A stretch of DNA of 64,000 nucleotides from Palsa-1447 sp964414785 (lineage in GTDB: Bacteria > Verrucomicrobiota > Verrucomicrobiia > Opitutales > Opitutaceae). The notes beneath the pieces are model-generated. The model ran no database searches. It was given only the letters and a program-made list of their open reading frames with translations, and had not been told where the DNA came from. The position numbers and the translations under genes are program-made. Positions 26,301 through 33,827 of the stretch are shown in pieces (position 1 is the first letter of the stretch; every line of letters begins with the position of its first letter). Location: assembly GCA_964414785.1 (NCBI GenBank), contig CAYPXZ010000016.1:13146-77145 (forward strand), given 5' to 3'.

Positions 26301-27262
26301 AGATCTGGTCCAACGGGGATTTCGGGAGCGAGGGTATGGCGCTACTGGCGGGGGGCGTCGGCACCCACTCGCTCGTGCTTTCGGACAGCCGCAACAGCTC
26401 CGTGCTTGCCGGCGGCCAGCGCGACCCATCGATCGCCGGCGCGGACATTGCCTTCGGGCAGCCGGCGCCCGAGGACTGCCTCGCAAACCCGGGCCTGCGC
26501 TGGATCGAGGTCTCGAGCGCGGGCTACACCCGCTACGACACCGCTGAATTCCGGGAGGCCATGCGCTCGCGCGGCACCGTGTTCACGAATGCGTCCCAGG
26601 CCTATGCGGATGCGTGCGCCGAGCATGTTCTCGCGATGATGCTTGCCCTTGGCCGCCAGCTCCTCCCCTCGTTCGCCACGCAGCAGGGTGATCGGTCGTG
26701 GCCCTACCAGGAACGGCGAGACCAGTCGCGCCTGCTCACGGGCCAGACCGTCGCCCTCCTTGGGTTCGGAGCGATCGGGCGCCGGCTCGCGGAGCTCCTC
26801 GCCCCCTTCCATGCAAGGGTCTTCGCCGTCCGGCGCAGCATCCGCAGCGAGCCCGGCGTCCGGGTCGTCGCGGAGGAGAGCCTGACCATGGTCCTCGCCG
26901 AGGCCGACCACGTGGTGAACGTGCTCCCCGAGAACGACACCACGCGCAACTACGTGAACGCGCGGCGGATCGCCTGCTTCAAGCCGGGGGCCCGTTTCTA
27001 CAACGTCGGCCGGGGGACGACCGTGGACCAGGACGCCCTCATCAAGGGCCTCGAGTCCGGCAGGATAGGGGCCGCCTACCTCGACGTCATGGTTCCCGAA
27101 CCCCTTCCGAAGGAACATCCGCTCTGGTCCGCGCCGAATTGTTTCATAACCCCGCACACGGCAGGGGGTCGCAACAACGTGAACGAGGAGCTCGTGCGCC
27201 ACTTCCTCGCGAATCTGGCGCTCTTCCAGACGGGCGGCCAACTGGTCGACCGCGTCCTGTGA
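26297..27262 (+). CDS. D-isomer 2-hydroxyacid dehydrogenase family protein
   Basis: A 321-residue dehydrogenase with a GTG start overlapping the upstream stop. The Rossmann motif is ALLGFGAIGRRLAELL (about 153-168). Later come the NVLPEN..TRNYVN segment, YNVGRGTTVDQDAL with the catalytic Arg replaced in part by GRGT context, a Glu near VPEPLPKEHPLW and the catalytic His in FITPHTAGG. The family reduces 2-oxoacids with NAD(P)H. The first 100 residues form the divergent substrate domain. As the last gene of the binding-protein/YbaY operon, it may handle an acid product of the same pathway. Substrate unknown. Confidence 0.85.
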   Translation: MKIWSNGDFGSEGMALLAGGVGTHSLVLSDSRNSSVLAGGQRDPSIAGADIAFGQPAPEDCLANPGLRWIEVSSAGYTRYDTAEFREAMRSRGTVFTNASQAYADACAEHVLAMMLALGRQLLPSFATQQGDRSWPYQERRDQSRLLTGQTVALLGFGAIGRRLAELLAPFHARVFAVRRSIRSEPGVRVVAEESLTMVLAEADHVVNVLPENDTTRNYVNARRIACFKPGARFYNVGRGTTVDQDALIKGLESGRIGAAYLDVMVPEPLPKEHPLWSAPNCFITPHTAGGRNNVNEELVRHFLANLALFQTGGQLVDRVL

Positions 27263-27315
27263 CGTTTCCGTGGCTTGGACCACGGACTGCCGATCGCGGT
27301 TGAATTTTGGCCCAT

Positions 27316-27365
27316 CCGGGGGAATAATACCCCCGGTAGTAACTCTTATACCCACACCGCACGGA
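27316..27365 (+). promoter_or_regulatory. Inverted repeat and possible ECF-type promoter before the bufferin operon
   Basis: CCGGGGG (27316-27322) and CCCCCGG (27330-27336) are perfect arms around AATAATA. Directly after it, GTAACT (27339-27344) is followed after 17 bases by CGGA (27362-27365), which resembles the GTAAC/CG-A layout of some ECF sigma promoters. The hairpin may be an operator or the terminator of the dehydrogenase gene (no T tract). No sigma factor gene is in the window. Confidence 0.35.
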
Positions 27366-27421
27366 TCGGCACAGTGCCGGGCCGTGGCGGGCACTCCGAA
27401 ACCCAACAATAGAAGTCTGTT

Positions 27422-27679
27422 ATGAACAAATCGACACGTTTCATCGTCACCGCCGCGGCCATGGCCGGGCTCTATGCAGGATCGATGGCCACGCGCGCTT
27501 ATGCCGATGGCGCTGCCGGAAGTGGTGATTCCTCCAAGGATGCCTCCAAGGACGCGGGCAAGCACGATTGTAAGGGCCAGAACTCGTGCAAGGGCCAGGG
27601 CGGCTGCAAGGCCGGCGACAACGGCTGCAAGGGCCAGAACTCCTGCAAGGGCAAGGGCGGCTGCAACACGAACAAGTAA
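27422..27679 (+). CDS. Bufferin-like Cys-rich RiPP precursor (BufA type)
   Basis: An 85-residue exported peptide. Signal peptide MNKSTRFIVT..RAYA with cleavage near residue 28, a Ser/Lys/Asp linker, then a core with six cysteines (50, 56, 62, 69, 75, 81). The core is two copies of a triad: CKGQNSCKGQGGC and CKGQNSCKGKGGC. Periplasmic bufferin precursors of this kind are modified by a DUF692 iron enzyme at Cys residues and bind copper. The three genes that follow (DUF692, DUF2063, DoxX) match the bufferin operon order. Copper binding and the modification are inferred from family knowledge. High Gly/Lys/Gln content and repeats make homology searches weak, so context carries the call. Confidence 0.85.
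   Translation: MNKSTRFIVTAAAMAGLYAGSMATRAYADGAAGSGDSSKDASKDAGKHDCKGQNSCKGQGGCKAGDNGCKGQNSCKGKGGCNTNK
27569..27664 (+). repeat. Two imperfect 39-base repeats coding the Cys triads of the precursor
   Basis: Bases 27569-27607 (C50-C62) and 27626-27664 (C69-C81) encode almost the same 13 residues, separated by 18 bases. They differ at a few third positions and by one Gln-to-Lys change, which points to an internal duplication of the core. Confidence 0.85.
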
Positions 27680-27725
27680 GGGACCGGCCGAGCTCAGCAA
27701 CGTCAGCCTCAAAGGACCTTTAGCG

Positions 27726-27758
27726 ACGCGGCCGGCTGGAACGCCGGCCGCGTTTTTT
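27726..27758 (+). terminator. Strong intrinsic terminator between precursor and MNIO enzyme genes
   Basis: ACGCGGCCGGC (27726-27736), loop TGGAAC, GCCGGCCGCGT (27743-27753): a perfect 11-pair stem running into six T. The next gene starts at 27763, four bases after the T tract. It should make the precursor transcript far more abundant than the enzyme transcript. Confidence 0.9.
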
Positions 27759-27762
27759 CAAT

Positions 27763-28611
27763 ATGCCCGCCAACCGATTCAACGGCCACTGCGATTACGG
27801 CATCGGCATCGGACTGCGGGTTCCCCACTACTCGCACATCCTCTCGAAGAAGCCGGTCGTGGACTGGTTTGAGATCATCTCCGAGAACTTCATGGTCGAG
27901 GGGGGCAGGCCCCTTGAGCTGCTGGACAAGATCCTCGAGCAGTATCGCGTCGTGCAGCACGGCGTCTCGATGTACTTCGGCTCGGCGGACAAGCCCGACC
28001 GGGCGCACCTGAGGAGGCTCAAGAACCTGGTGAAGCGGACGAAGACGCCCTGGCTCTCGGACCACCTGTGCTGGGGCAGCGTCGACGGCACGTACACCCA
28101 CGACCTGCTCCCGATGCCCTACACGTTCGCCGCGGCCCGGCGCACGGCGGAGAAGATCCGCCAGACCCGCGACTTCCTCGAGATCCCCATCTGCGTCGAG
28201 AACGTGAGCAGCTACGCCGAGTTCCACGCCTCCGAGATGACCGAGTGGGAGTTCCTGAGCGAGGTGGTCGAGCTCGCGGACTGCGGAATCCTGCTCGACG
28301 TGAACAACATCTACGTCTCGTCGAAGAACCACGGGTTCGACCCGTACGATTACGTCAACAACGTGCCGCACGACCGCGTCGGCCAGATGCACATCGCCGG
28401 GCACACCAAGTTTGAGAAGTACATCCTCGACACGCACGACCACCCCGTGCTCGACCCCGTGTGGAAGCTCTACGCGAGGGCGACCGAGCTGTGCGGGGTG
28501 TCGGCCACCCTCCTTGAATGGGACGACAAGATCCCGTCGTTCGACGAGGTCCACAATGAGGCCCTGAAGGCGAACGAGTTCATCGACGGCGCGAAGAAGG
28601 CGGTGGTGTGA
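27763..28611 (+). CDS. DUF692 multinuclear iron oxidative enzyme, BufB-like
   Basis: A 282-residue TIM-barrel enzyme of the DUF692 (MNIO, MbnB-like) family. Recognised blocks are GIGIGLRVPHY, FEIISENFM, VVQHGVSMYFG, WLSDHLCWG, ICVENVSSYAEF, GILLDVNNIYVSS, MHIAGH, LDTHDHPV and TLLEWDD; these supply the His, Asp and Glu ligands of the iron cluster. The enzyme modifies Cys residues of a partner RiPP precursor, here most likely the 85-residue peptide upstream. It acts in the cytoplasm before export. Its stop overlaps the GTG start of the DUF2063 gene. Complete, with the normal length for the family. Confidence 0.93.
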   Translation: MPANRFNGHCDYGIGIGLRVPHYSHILSKKPVVDWFEIISENFMVEGGRPLELLDKILEQYRVVQHGVSMYFGSADKPDRAHLRRLKNLVKRTKTPWLSDHLCWGSVDGTYTHDLLPMPYTFAAARRTAEKIRQTRDFLEIPICVENVSSYAEFHASEMTEWEFLSEVVELADCGILLDVNNIYVSSKNHGFDPYDYVNNVPHDRVGQMHIAGHTKFEKYILDTHDHPVLDPVWKLYARATELCGVSATLLEWDDKIPSFDEVHNEALKANEFIDGAKKAVV

Positions 28612-29543
28612 AGAGGCCGCCCAAGCACGCCCCGGAGAGGATCGCCTCCACCGAGGACCTCCGGTCGTTCCAGCGGATGATGGCGACCGCGGTGACCCGG
28701 CCCATGACGGCGCAGGACGGACTCCAGTCCCGCTGGATCGACGGGCGCCCGATGGCCAGGGTCGCGGCCGAGTTCGTCAAGCCCAACGACAGGCTGAGCT
28801 CATTCGAGCGCCTCGAGCTCTACAACCAGATGTACTGGTTCCGGCTTTTCAGCGCGATCCAGGACGACTGCCCCGGCCTGCGCGCGGCCCTGGGAGACGG
28901 CAAGTTCATGCGCCTGGCCCGGGCGTACCTGGCCAAGTGCCCATCCCGCTCGTTCACGCTTCGCGACCTGTGCTCGCGCCTCGTGGAGTTCATCCGCAAG
29001 AACCCACGGCTGACGGCCCCGCGGACCGCCTTGGCGGTCGAGATCGCCCGCTTCGAATGGGCCCAGACGGTGGCCTTTGACGGCGAGGCGAGGCCGGTCG
29101 TGGACGCGCAGGGGTTCGCCCGGACGCCCCCGGACCGGCTGCGCCTCGGCATCCAGCCCTACCTCACGCTGCTCGACCTGCGCCACCCGATCGATACCTA
29201 CGTGATCTCGGTGAAGCGCCGCGAGGTGATGCGCTCCGAGGCGAGCAACACTCCCGATGCGAGCGCCTTGCCCGGCCGCGCGGCCCGACGGCCCTCGCTG
29301 CCGCGTCCGTCGCGGACATGCGTCGCCGTCCACCGGCACAACAACCGCCTCTTCTACAAGCGCCTGAGCCCGGCCGCGTACCGCATCCTTGCTGAACTGG
29401 CCCGGGGGCAAACGCTCACCCGGGCGGTGGCCGCCGCGGGGCCCGGGGTGAGGCCGGCGCAGGTCCGGGCGTGGTTCACCACCTGGATGGCGCTCGGCTG
29501 GTTCTGCGCCCCCGGGAACAAACGGCTCCCGAGGGCATCCTGA
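28608..29543 (+). CDS. DUF2063-type partner protein, BufC-like
   Basis: A 311-residue protein with a GTG start overlapping the upstream stop (GTGA). The N-terminal domain (about 10-120) shows SFERLELYNQMYWFRLFSAI and DDCPGLRAALGDGKFMRLAR, then AYLAKCPSRSFTLRDL, the hallmark of DUF2063, which recruits the precursor leader to the DUF692 enzyme. The C-terminal part (about 190-300) resembles a winged-helix or recognition module (RLFYKRLSPAAYRILAELAR). Position directly after the DUF692 gene is the canonical bufB-bufC order. No metal-ligand motif is evident. Confidence 0.88.
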   Translation: MKRPPKHAPERIASTEDLRSFQRMMATAVTRPMTAQDGLQSRWIDGRPMARVAAEFVKPNDRLSSFERLELYNQMYWFRLFSAIQDDCPGLRAALGDGKFMRLARAYLAKCPSRSFTLRDLCSRLVEFIRKNPRLTAPRTALAVEIARFEWAQTVAFDGEARPVVDAQGFARTPPDRLRLGIQPYLTLLDLRHPIDTYVISVKRREVMRSEASNTPDASALPGRAARRPSLPRPSRTCVAVHRHNNRLFYKRLSPAAYRILAELARGQTLTRAVAAAGPGVRPAQVRAWFTTWMALGWFCAPGNKRLPRAS

Positions 29544-29566
29544 TCGCCGACGGCGCCCCAACCCCC

Positions 29567-30025
29567 ATGAAACTCCTGTCCAAACTCCACGCCCTGCTCG
29601 CCAGGGCAGGGCACCTCCTGCAGAGCCCGCTCCTCCTCGTCATCCGGGCCTATTGGGGCTGGCAGTTCATTGGCACGGGCTGGGGAAAACTCCACCGGCT
29701 CGGCGACGTGACGAAGTATTTCGCGAGCCTCAACATCCCGGCCCCCCACCTGAACGCCATCCTGGCGTCGTCGACCGAGACCCTGGGCGGAGTCCTGCTG
29801 ATCCTCGGCCTGTTCACCCGCTTCGCGTCGCTCGCCCTGATTGGCGTCATGTGCGTCGCCTACGCGACGGCGGAGAGGGAGGCCCTGAACGCGATCTTCA
29901 GCGACACGGACAAGTTCTTCGGCGCCGCGCCGTTCCTCTTCCTCTATGCGGCCGTCCTCCTGTTCGCGTTCGGTCCCGGCAAGCTCGCCGTCGACGCGCT
30001 TATCGGCAGGGAAAAGAAGGGCTGA
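29567..30025 (+). CDS. DoxX-family membrane protein of the bufferin operon
   Basis: A 152-residue protein with four membrane helices. It has the DoxX pattern: LLLVIRAYWGWQFIGTGWGK in the first helix, then ETLGGVLLILGLFTRFASLA and LYAAVLLFAFGPGKLAVD. DoxX proteins are common last members of bufferin operons and of stress operons; the role is unclear, possibly redox or quinone-linked. It begins 24 bases after the DUF2063 gene. ATG 29567 is chosen because the upstream in-frame extension lies in the previous gene. Confidence 0.85.
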   Translation: MKLLSKLHALLARAGHLLQSPLLLVIRAYWGWQFIGTGWGKLHRLGDVTKYFASLNIPAPHLNAILASSTETLGGVLLILGLFTRFASLALIGVMCVAYATAEREALNAIFSDTDKFFGAAPFLFLYAAVLLFAFGPGKLAVDALIGREKKG

Positions 30026-30044
30026 GGGCCGTCCGCCCGCGCCC

Positions 30045-30854
30045 TCAGCTTTTCGGGTTGCAGAGGTCCTCGTACGCGTAGGCAAACGCGCCGACGACGA
30101 CGGGAAGGGCGATGAAGATGCCCACGCCGAGGGCCGCAAAGCCCAGCAGGAAAAAGGGTATGCCGAGCAGGATGAGCCCGCAGACCCTCCACCACTGCCG
30201 CGTGACGACGCGGCGGCTGGTCTCCATGGCCTCCCAGAAGCCCAGACCCTTGTCGACCGCCAGGATGTAGGTGAACGGGTAGGCGAACGCCAGGTAGATC
30301 CCTGGGATCACCAGGCAGATGAGCCCGACGGCGATGAAGATCGACACGAGGAGCCCCGCGATGAGGAGGTTGAGGAACGCCTTCGTGAACCCGGCAAATG
30401 CGTCGCCCAGGGTCGACGGCTGGCCGCGGATCTTGCGCAGGAAGTAGTAATAGTACCCCGCCGTGACTACGCCCCCGAGGAGCGGGGACACGAAGAAGAG
30501 TCCCGCGTACTGGGAGTATCCCAGGCACGCGAAGATCAGCGCCATCAGGACGCTGACGCCGACCAACGGCCAGAAGTTGGCCTTCAGGAGATTCCAGCTG
30601 CGCTCGTAGCAGCTGATGATGTCGAGCTTGGCCGCGGCCGCGGAGGCCGGGACTGTCACCGGAGGCGCGCCCGCGCCGCCCGCGGGGGCGCTGCCCGTGA
30701 TCTCCGGGAAATCCGCGACGGTCTTCCACGTGTCCTCTCCCGCCACCTTTATCTTCGTCTCAAGATTGGCCCGGCCGCCCGCGATCCAGGCGCGGACCTG
30801 CTCGGCTGTCACCGGCCCGTACTCCCTGCCGTCCCCTCCGATGATCGTGTACAT
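30045..30854 (-). CDS. GYF-domain (DUF4339) integral membrane protein
   Basis: A 269-residue protein. Residues 1-50 form a GYF_2 / DUF4339 domain (YTIIGGDGREYGPVTAEQ, then VRAWIAGGRAN and W..V.DFPE). A Gly/Ala/Pro linker follows, then a membrane domain with about five helices containing SWNLLKANFW, GLICLVIPGIYLAFAYPF and AMETSRRVVTRQWWRV, the pattern of DUF975 / glycerophosphodiester-phosphodiesterase membrane domains. Function unknown. ATG 30854 is preferred because it places the GYF strand at the start. It is convergent with the DoxX gene, with 19 bases between stops. Confidence 0.7.
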   Translation of the reverse strand: MYTIIGGDGREYGPVTAEQVRAWIAGGRANLETKIKVAGEDTWKTVADFPEITGSAPAGGAGAPPVTVPASAAAAKLDIISCYERSWNLLKANFWPLVGVSVLMALIFACLGYSQYAGLFFVSPLLGGVVTAGYYYYFLRKIRGQPSTLGDAFAGFTKAFLNLLIAGLLVSIFIAVGLICLVIPGIYLAFAYPFTYILAVDKGLGFWEAMETSRRVVTRQWWRVCGLILLGIPFFLLGFAALGVGIFIALPVVVGAFAYAYEDLCNPKS

Positions 30855-30914
30855 GAGGCCGATATGACCAGCGGGGGAAGCCCACGTCAACCGCGCCCGG
30901 CGTCCGGCCCCCGG

Positions 30915-32234
30915 TTATTGCCGCGGCGGGGCCCCGGCGGCGCGCGCGACGGCCTGGCGGGCGAGGACGCAGTCATAGCGGGCCTGGAGGCGGCCGAGCT
31001 CGGCCGCCCTGAGCGCGCTCTGGGCGTCCAGGAGCTCAAAGTTCGTGATGACGCCGTTCGCGTAGCGGGTCTGCGCCAGCGAAAGGGCCTCGCGGGCCTG
31101 GTCGACGAGCGTGTCGGCGTTTCCAAGCCTGGACCTTGCGGCGTTGAGGTCCGAGTACGCGTCGGCGACCTCCGTGGTGATCGTGTCCCTCAGCTCCCTC
31201 TCCCGTGCCTGGGCCGATCGGACGCCGGCGTCGGCCTCCATGCGCTCGCCCTCGACCCGCTTCCCCGTGAATATGGGAACCTGAAGCGACAGCCCGGCGG
31301 AAACGTATCCTCTGTTGTCATACAAGGCCGGGACGACCCCGTTCTCCACGCCGCCCGAGACCTGGGCGGCGAGGGTCGGCCGGTTTCCCCGGTCGGCCGA
31401 ATCAAGCTTGAAGCGCGCGGTCTGCTCGTTGTCGCGGGCCACCTTCATCTCGGGGCGGTTGACGAGGCCGTCCGCGATCGCGGCGGACTCTGCGAGGGCG
31501 GGCGCGCCCGCGTCAAAGTCCCCGGTGAGCTCGAGGGGCGAGGCGGGGTCGCGGCCCAGGAGCTGGCGCAGGCCGTTCTCCTGCTTCTCCAGGGACGCGA
31601 GCGTGTCGGTCAGGTGGTTCCTGGCGTTGACGAGACGCACCTGCGTCGTCAGCACGTCGAACTTGGTCGCGCTCCCTGCGTCGAACTTCCGCTGGGCGAT
31701 GCGCAGGGCCTCCTCGAGCGCGCTGATCTCCTCCCGGGCGACGCCCGAGGACTCGCGCAGCAGGAGCACGCCGTAGAACGATTGGATGGCCTGGTACCCG
31801 AGCTGGTGCCTGACCTCCTCAAGGGCGTCCTGGGCGGCGATCTGGCCTGAGCGGGCCATGTCGACCAGGCGGTCGGTGCGGCCGAAGTCCGTCAGCAGCT
31901 GCCTCGCCGTGATGTTCACGTTGTAGGCGTCCTGGACGTTCTCGTAGATCGCGCCCCTCGGGCCGCCCGGTATCGAGATCGCGACGTAGGGCCGCAGCGA
32001 GGTGTAGTTGTAGCCGCCCTGGCCGGTCACCTGCGGGAGCCGGCTCGAGTTCGCCTGCATCGTACGGGCGCGCGCGGCGTCGACGGCCGAGCGGGCGGCG
32101 TCGATCGTCGGATAGCGGGCGATCACCGACTCGACGGCCTGATCGAGCGTGAGCGGGCCCGACGCCGTGCCCTGCGCGAATGCCGAGGACGCGATCGAGG
32201 CGAGGACAAGGAGAAATGCGCCTTTGTTTTTCAT
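30915..32234 (-). CDS. TolC-type outer-membrane efflux protein
   Basis: A 439-residue exported protein (signal MKNKGAFLLVLASIASSAFA). Two OEP repeats of long helices (about 25-220 and 240-430) contain the TolC-family segments LTLDQAVESVIARYP, RQLLTDFGRTDRLV and AQTRYANGVITNFELLDAQS. It forms the trimeric outer-membrane channel of a tripartite pump. It is the third gene after the HlyD adaptor and DHA2 pump, 16 bases from the pump stop. ATG 32234 puts the signal peptide at the N-terminus; an upstream in-frame start adds an Arg-rich stretch overlapping the pump gene. Confidence 0.9.
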   Translation of the reverse strand: MKNKGAFLLVLASIASSAFAQGTASGPLTLDQAVESVIARYPTIDAARSAVDAARARTMQANSSRLPQVTGQGGYNYTSLRPYVAISIPGGPRGAIYENVQDAYNVNITARQLLTDFGRTDRLVDMARSGQIAAQDALEEVRHQLGYQAIQSFYGVLLLRESSGVAREEISALEEALRIAQRKFDAGSATKFDVLTTQVRLVNARNHLTDTLASLEKQENGLRQLLGRDPASPLELTGDFDAGAPALAESAAIADGLVNRPEMKVARDNEQTARFKLDSADRGNRPTLAAQVSGGVENGVVPALYDNRGYVSAGLSLQVPIFTGKRVEGERMEADAGVRSAQARERELRDTITTEVADAYSDLNAARSRLGNADTLVDQAREALSLAQTRYANGVITNFELLDAQSALRAAELGRLQARYDCVLARQAVARAAGAPPRQ

Positions 32235-32250
32235 GGGAGGAACGGGAAGG

Positions 32251-33813
32251 TCAGTGCGACTCGGCCGCCGCGGCCGCCGCGCCCTTTGGGAGCGAGCCGG
32301 GCCGGCCGGCAAAGAGGATCAGGGGCACGCATGCCATGGATAGGAAACCGACAAAACGGAATGCGTCGATATAACTGAGCAGGTAGGACTGCTGCTGGAC
32401 GGTGGCGTCGAGCAGCCCGAGCGCCCGGCGGGGGGCCTCCCAGGCCGTGGCGCCCCTGGCGAGCATCGCATGAGTGAGCTGGCTGAGCCTCCCGTCGGTC
32501 GCCGGGTCGCCGGCCACGAGCCTCGAGACCAGGCTCAGCCGGTGGGCCGCGTAGCGGTGGTCCAGGAAAGTGTTGATGAACGCGATCCCGAAGGAGCCCC
32601 CCATCTGGCGCATCATGTTGTTGAGGGCGACCCCCTGGGGTATGTCCCGGGCATGGAGCCCGGACACGGCGAGCTGCGTCAGCGGGATGGTGACCAGGCT
32701 CAGGCCGATCGCGCGAAGGATGATGGGCCAGAAGAAGTCGCTGGACTCCGCGGTCAGGTTGAGGCCCGACAGCTTCATGGCGAAGACCGACACGATCCCG
32801 AACCCGAGGATCACCATGAACTGGGGAGGAAATCCCTTCATGAGGAGCCTTCCCATCATGGGGAGGATGACCACGGCGACGATCGTGCCCGGCAGGAAGA
32901 GCATCCCGGTCTTGAGCGCCGTGTACCCAAGCAGGCGCTGGGTGAACACCGGGACGATGAAGACCGTCGCAAACAGGGCGAAGCCGAGGACGAACGTGAG
33001 GCTGGCGGCGATCGCCAACCTGCGGCTCTTGAGGACGCGCAGGTCGACGACGGGGTGCTCCGCCATGAGCTCGCGCACGATGAAGGAGACGAGGGACACC
33101 GCCGCGACGGCCGCGAGGATCACGATGTACCGCTTGGAGAACCAGTCCTCCGACTCGCCGCGCTCAAGCACCGTCTGGAGCGAGCCGAGGCCGACGACCA
33201 GGAGCACGATCCCGGGCCAGTCTATCGTCTCAGCGTTCCGGGCGTGGTCGGGCTCCTTCACGTAGAGCCAGGACAGGAACGCCGCGGCGAGGCCGATCGG
33301 CAGGTTGATGTAGAAGATCCACGGCCAGGAGTACTGGTCGATGATCCATCCGCCGACGGTCGGGCCGATCGTGGGTCCCACGAAGATTCCGACCGCGAAG
33401 AGGGAGGCGGCGAACCCGCGCTGGGCCACCGTGTACGTCTCGAAGAGGATTGCCTGGGAGGTGGACAGGAGCGCCCCGCCGCCGATCCCCTGGATGAAGC
33501 GGAACGCCACGAGCTCCCAGATGTTGTGGGCGTTGCCACACGCGACCGACGCCGCGGTGAAGAGCAGGATCGAGCTGATGTAGTAGTTGCGCCGGCCGAA
33601 CCTGGCGGCGAGGAAGCTGGTCATCGGGATGATGATCACGTTGGCGATGGCGTACGAGGTGACGACCCAGGCGACATCCTCCAGGGTGGCGCCCAGGTTG
33701 CCGCTCATGTCGTTGAGCGCCACGTTCACGATGGACGTGTCGATCAGCTCGATGATCGCCGCGGCGACCACCGTGATCGTGATGATCAGCTTTCGCAGTC
33801 CTTGCTCGGCCAT
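32251..33813 (-). CDS. DHA2-family MFS drug:proton antiporter, EmrB/QacA type
   Basis: A 520-residue transporter with 14 predicted membrane helices. Motif D1-like IELIDTSIVNVAL in helix 1, motif A around FLAARFGRRNYY, motif C-like VGPTIGPTVGGWIID and the D-W-P-G segment between halves (IDWPGIVLLVVG) identify the DHA2 group. It exports amphipathic drugs through the HlyD adaptor and TolC channel encoded on either side. The gap to the adaptor gene is 14 bases. Normal length. Confidence 0.93.
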   Translation of the reverse strand: MAEQGLRKLIITITVVAAAIIELIDTSIVNVALNDMSGNLGATLEDVAWVVTSYAIANVIIIPMTSFLAARFGRRNYYISSILLFTAASVACGNAHNIWELVAFRFIQGIGGGALLSTSQAILFETYTVAQRGFAASLFAVGIFVGPTIGPTVGGWIIDQYSWPWIFYINLPIGLAAAFLSWLYVKEPDHARNAETIDWPGIVLLVVGLGSLQTVLERGESEDWFSKRYIVILAAVAAVSLVSFIVRELMAEHPVVDLRVLKSRRLAIAASLTFVLGFALFATVFIVPVFTQRLLGYTALKTGMLFLPGTIVAVVILPMMGRLLMKGFPPQFMVILGFGIVSVFAMKLSGLNLTAESSDFFWPIILRAIGLSLVTIPLTQLAVSGLHARDIPQGVALNNMMRQMGGSFGIAFINTFLDHRYAAHRLSLVSRLVAGDPATDGRLSQLTHAMLARGATAWEAPRRALGLLDATVQQQSYLLSYIDAFRFVGFLSMACVPLILFAGRPGSLPKGAAAAAAESH

Positions 33814-33827
33814 GGCGGTCCCCGGCT

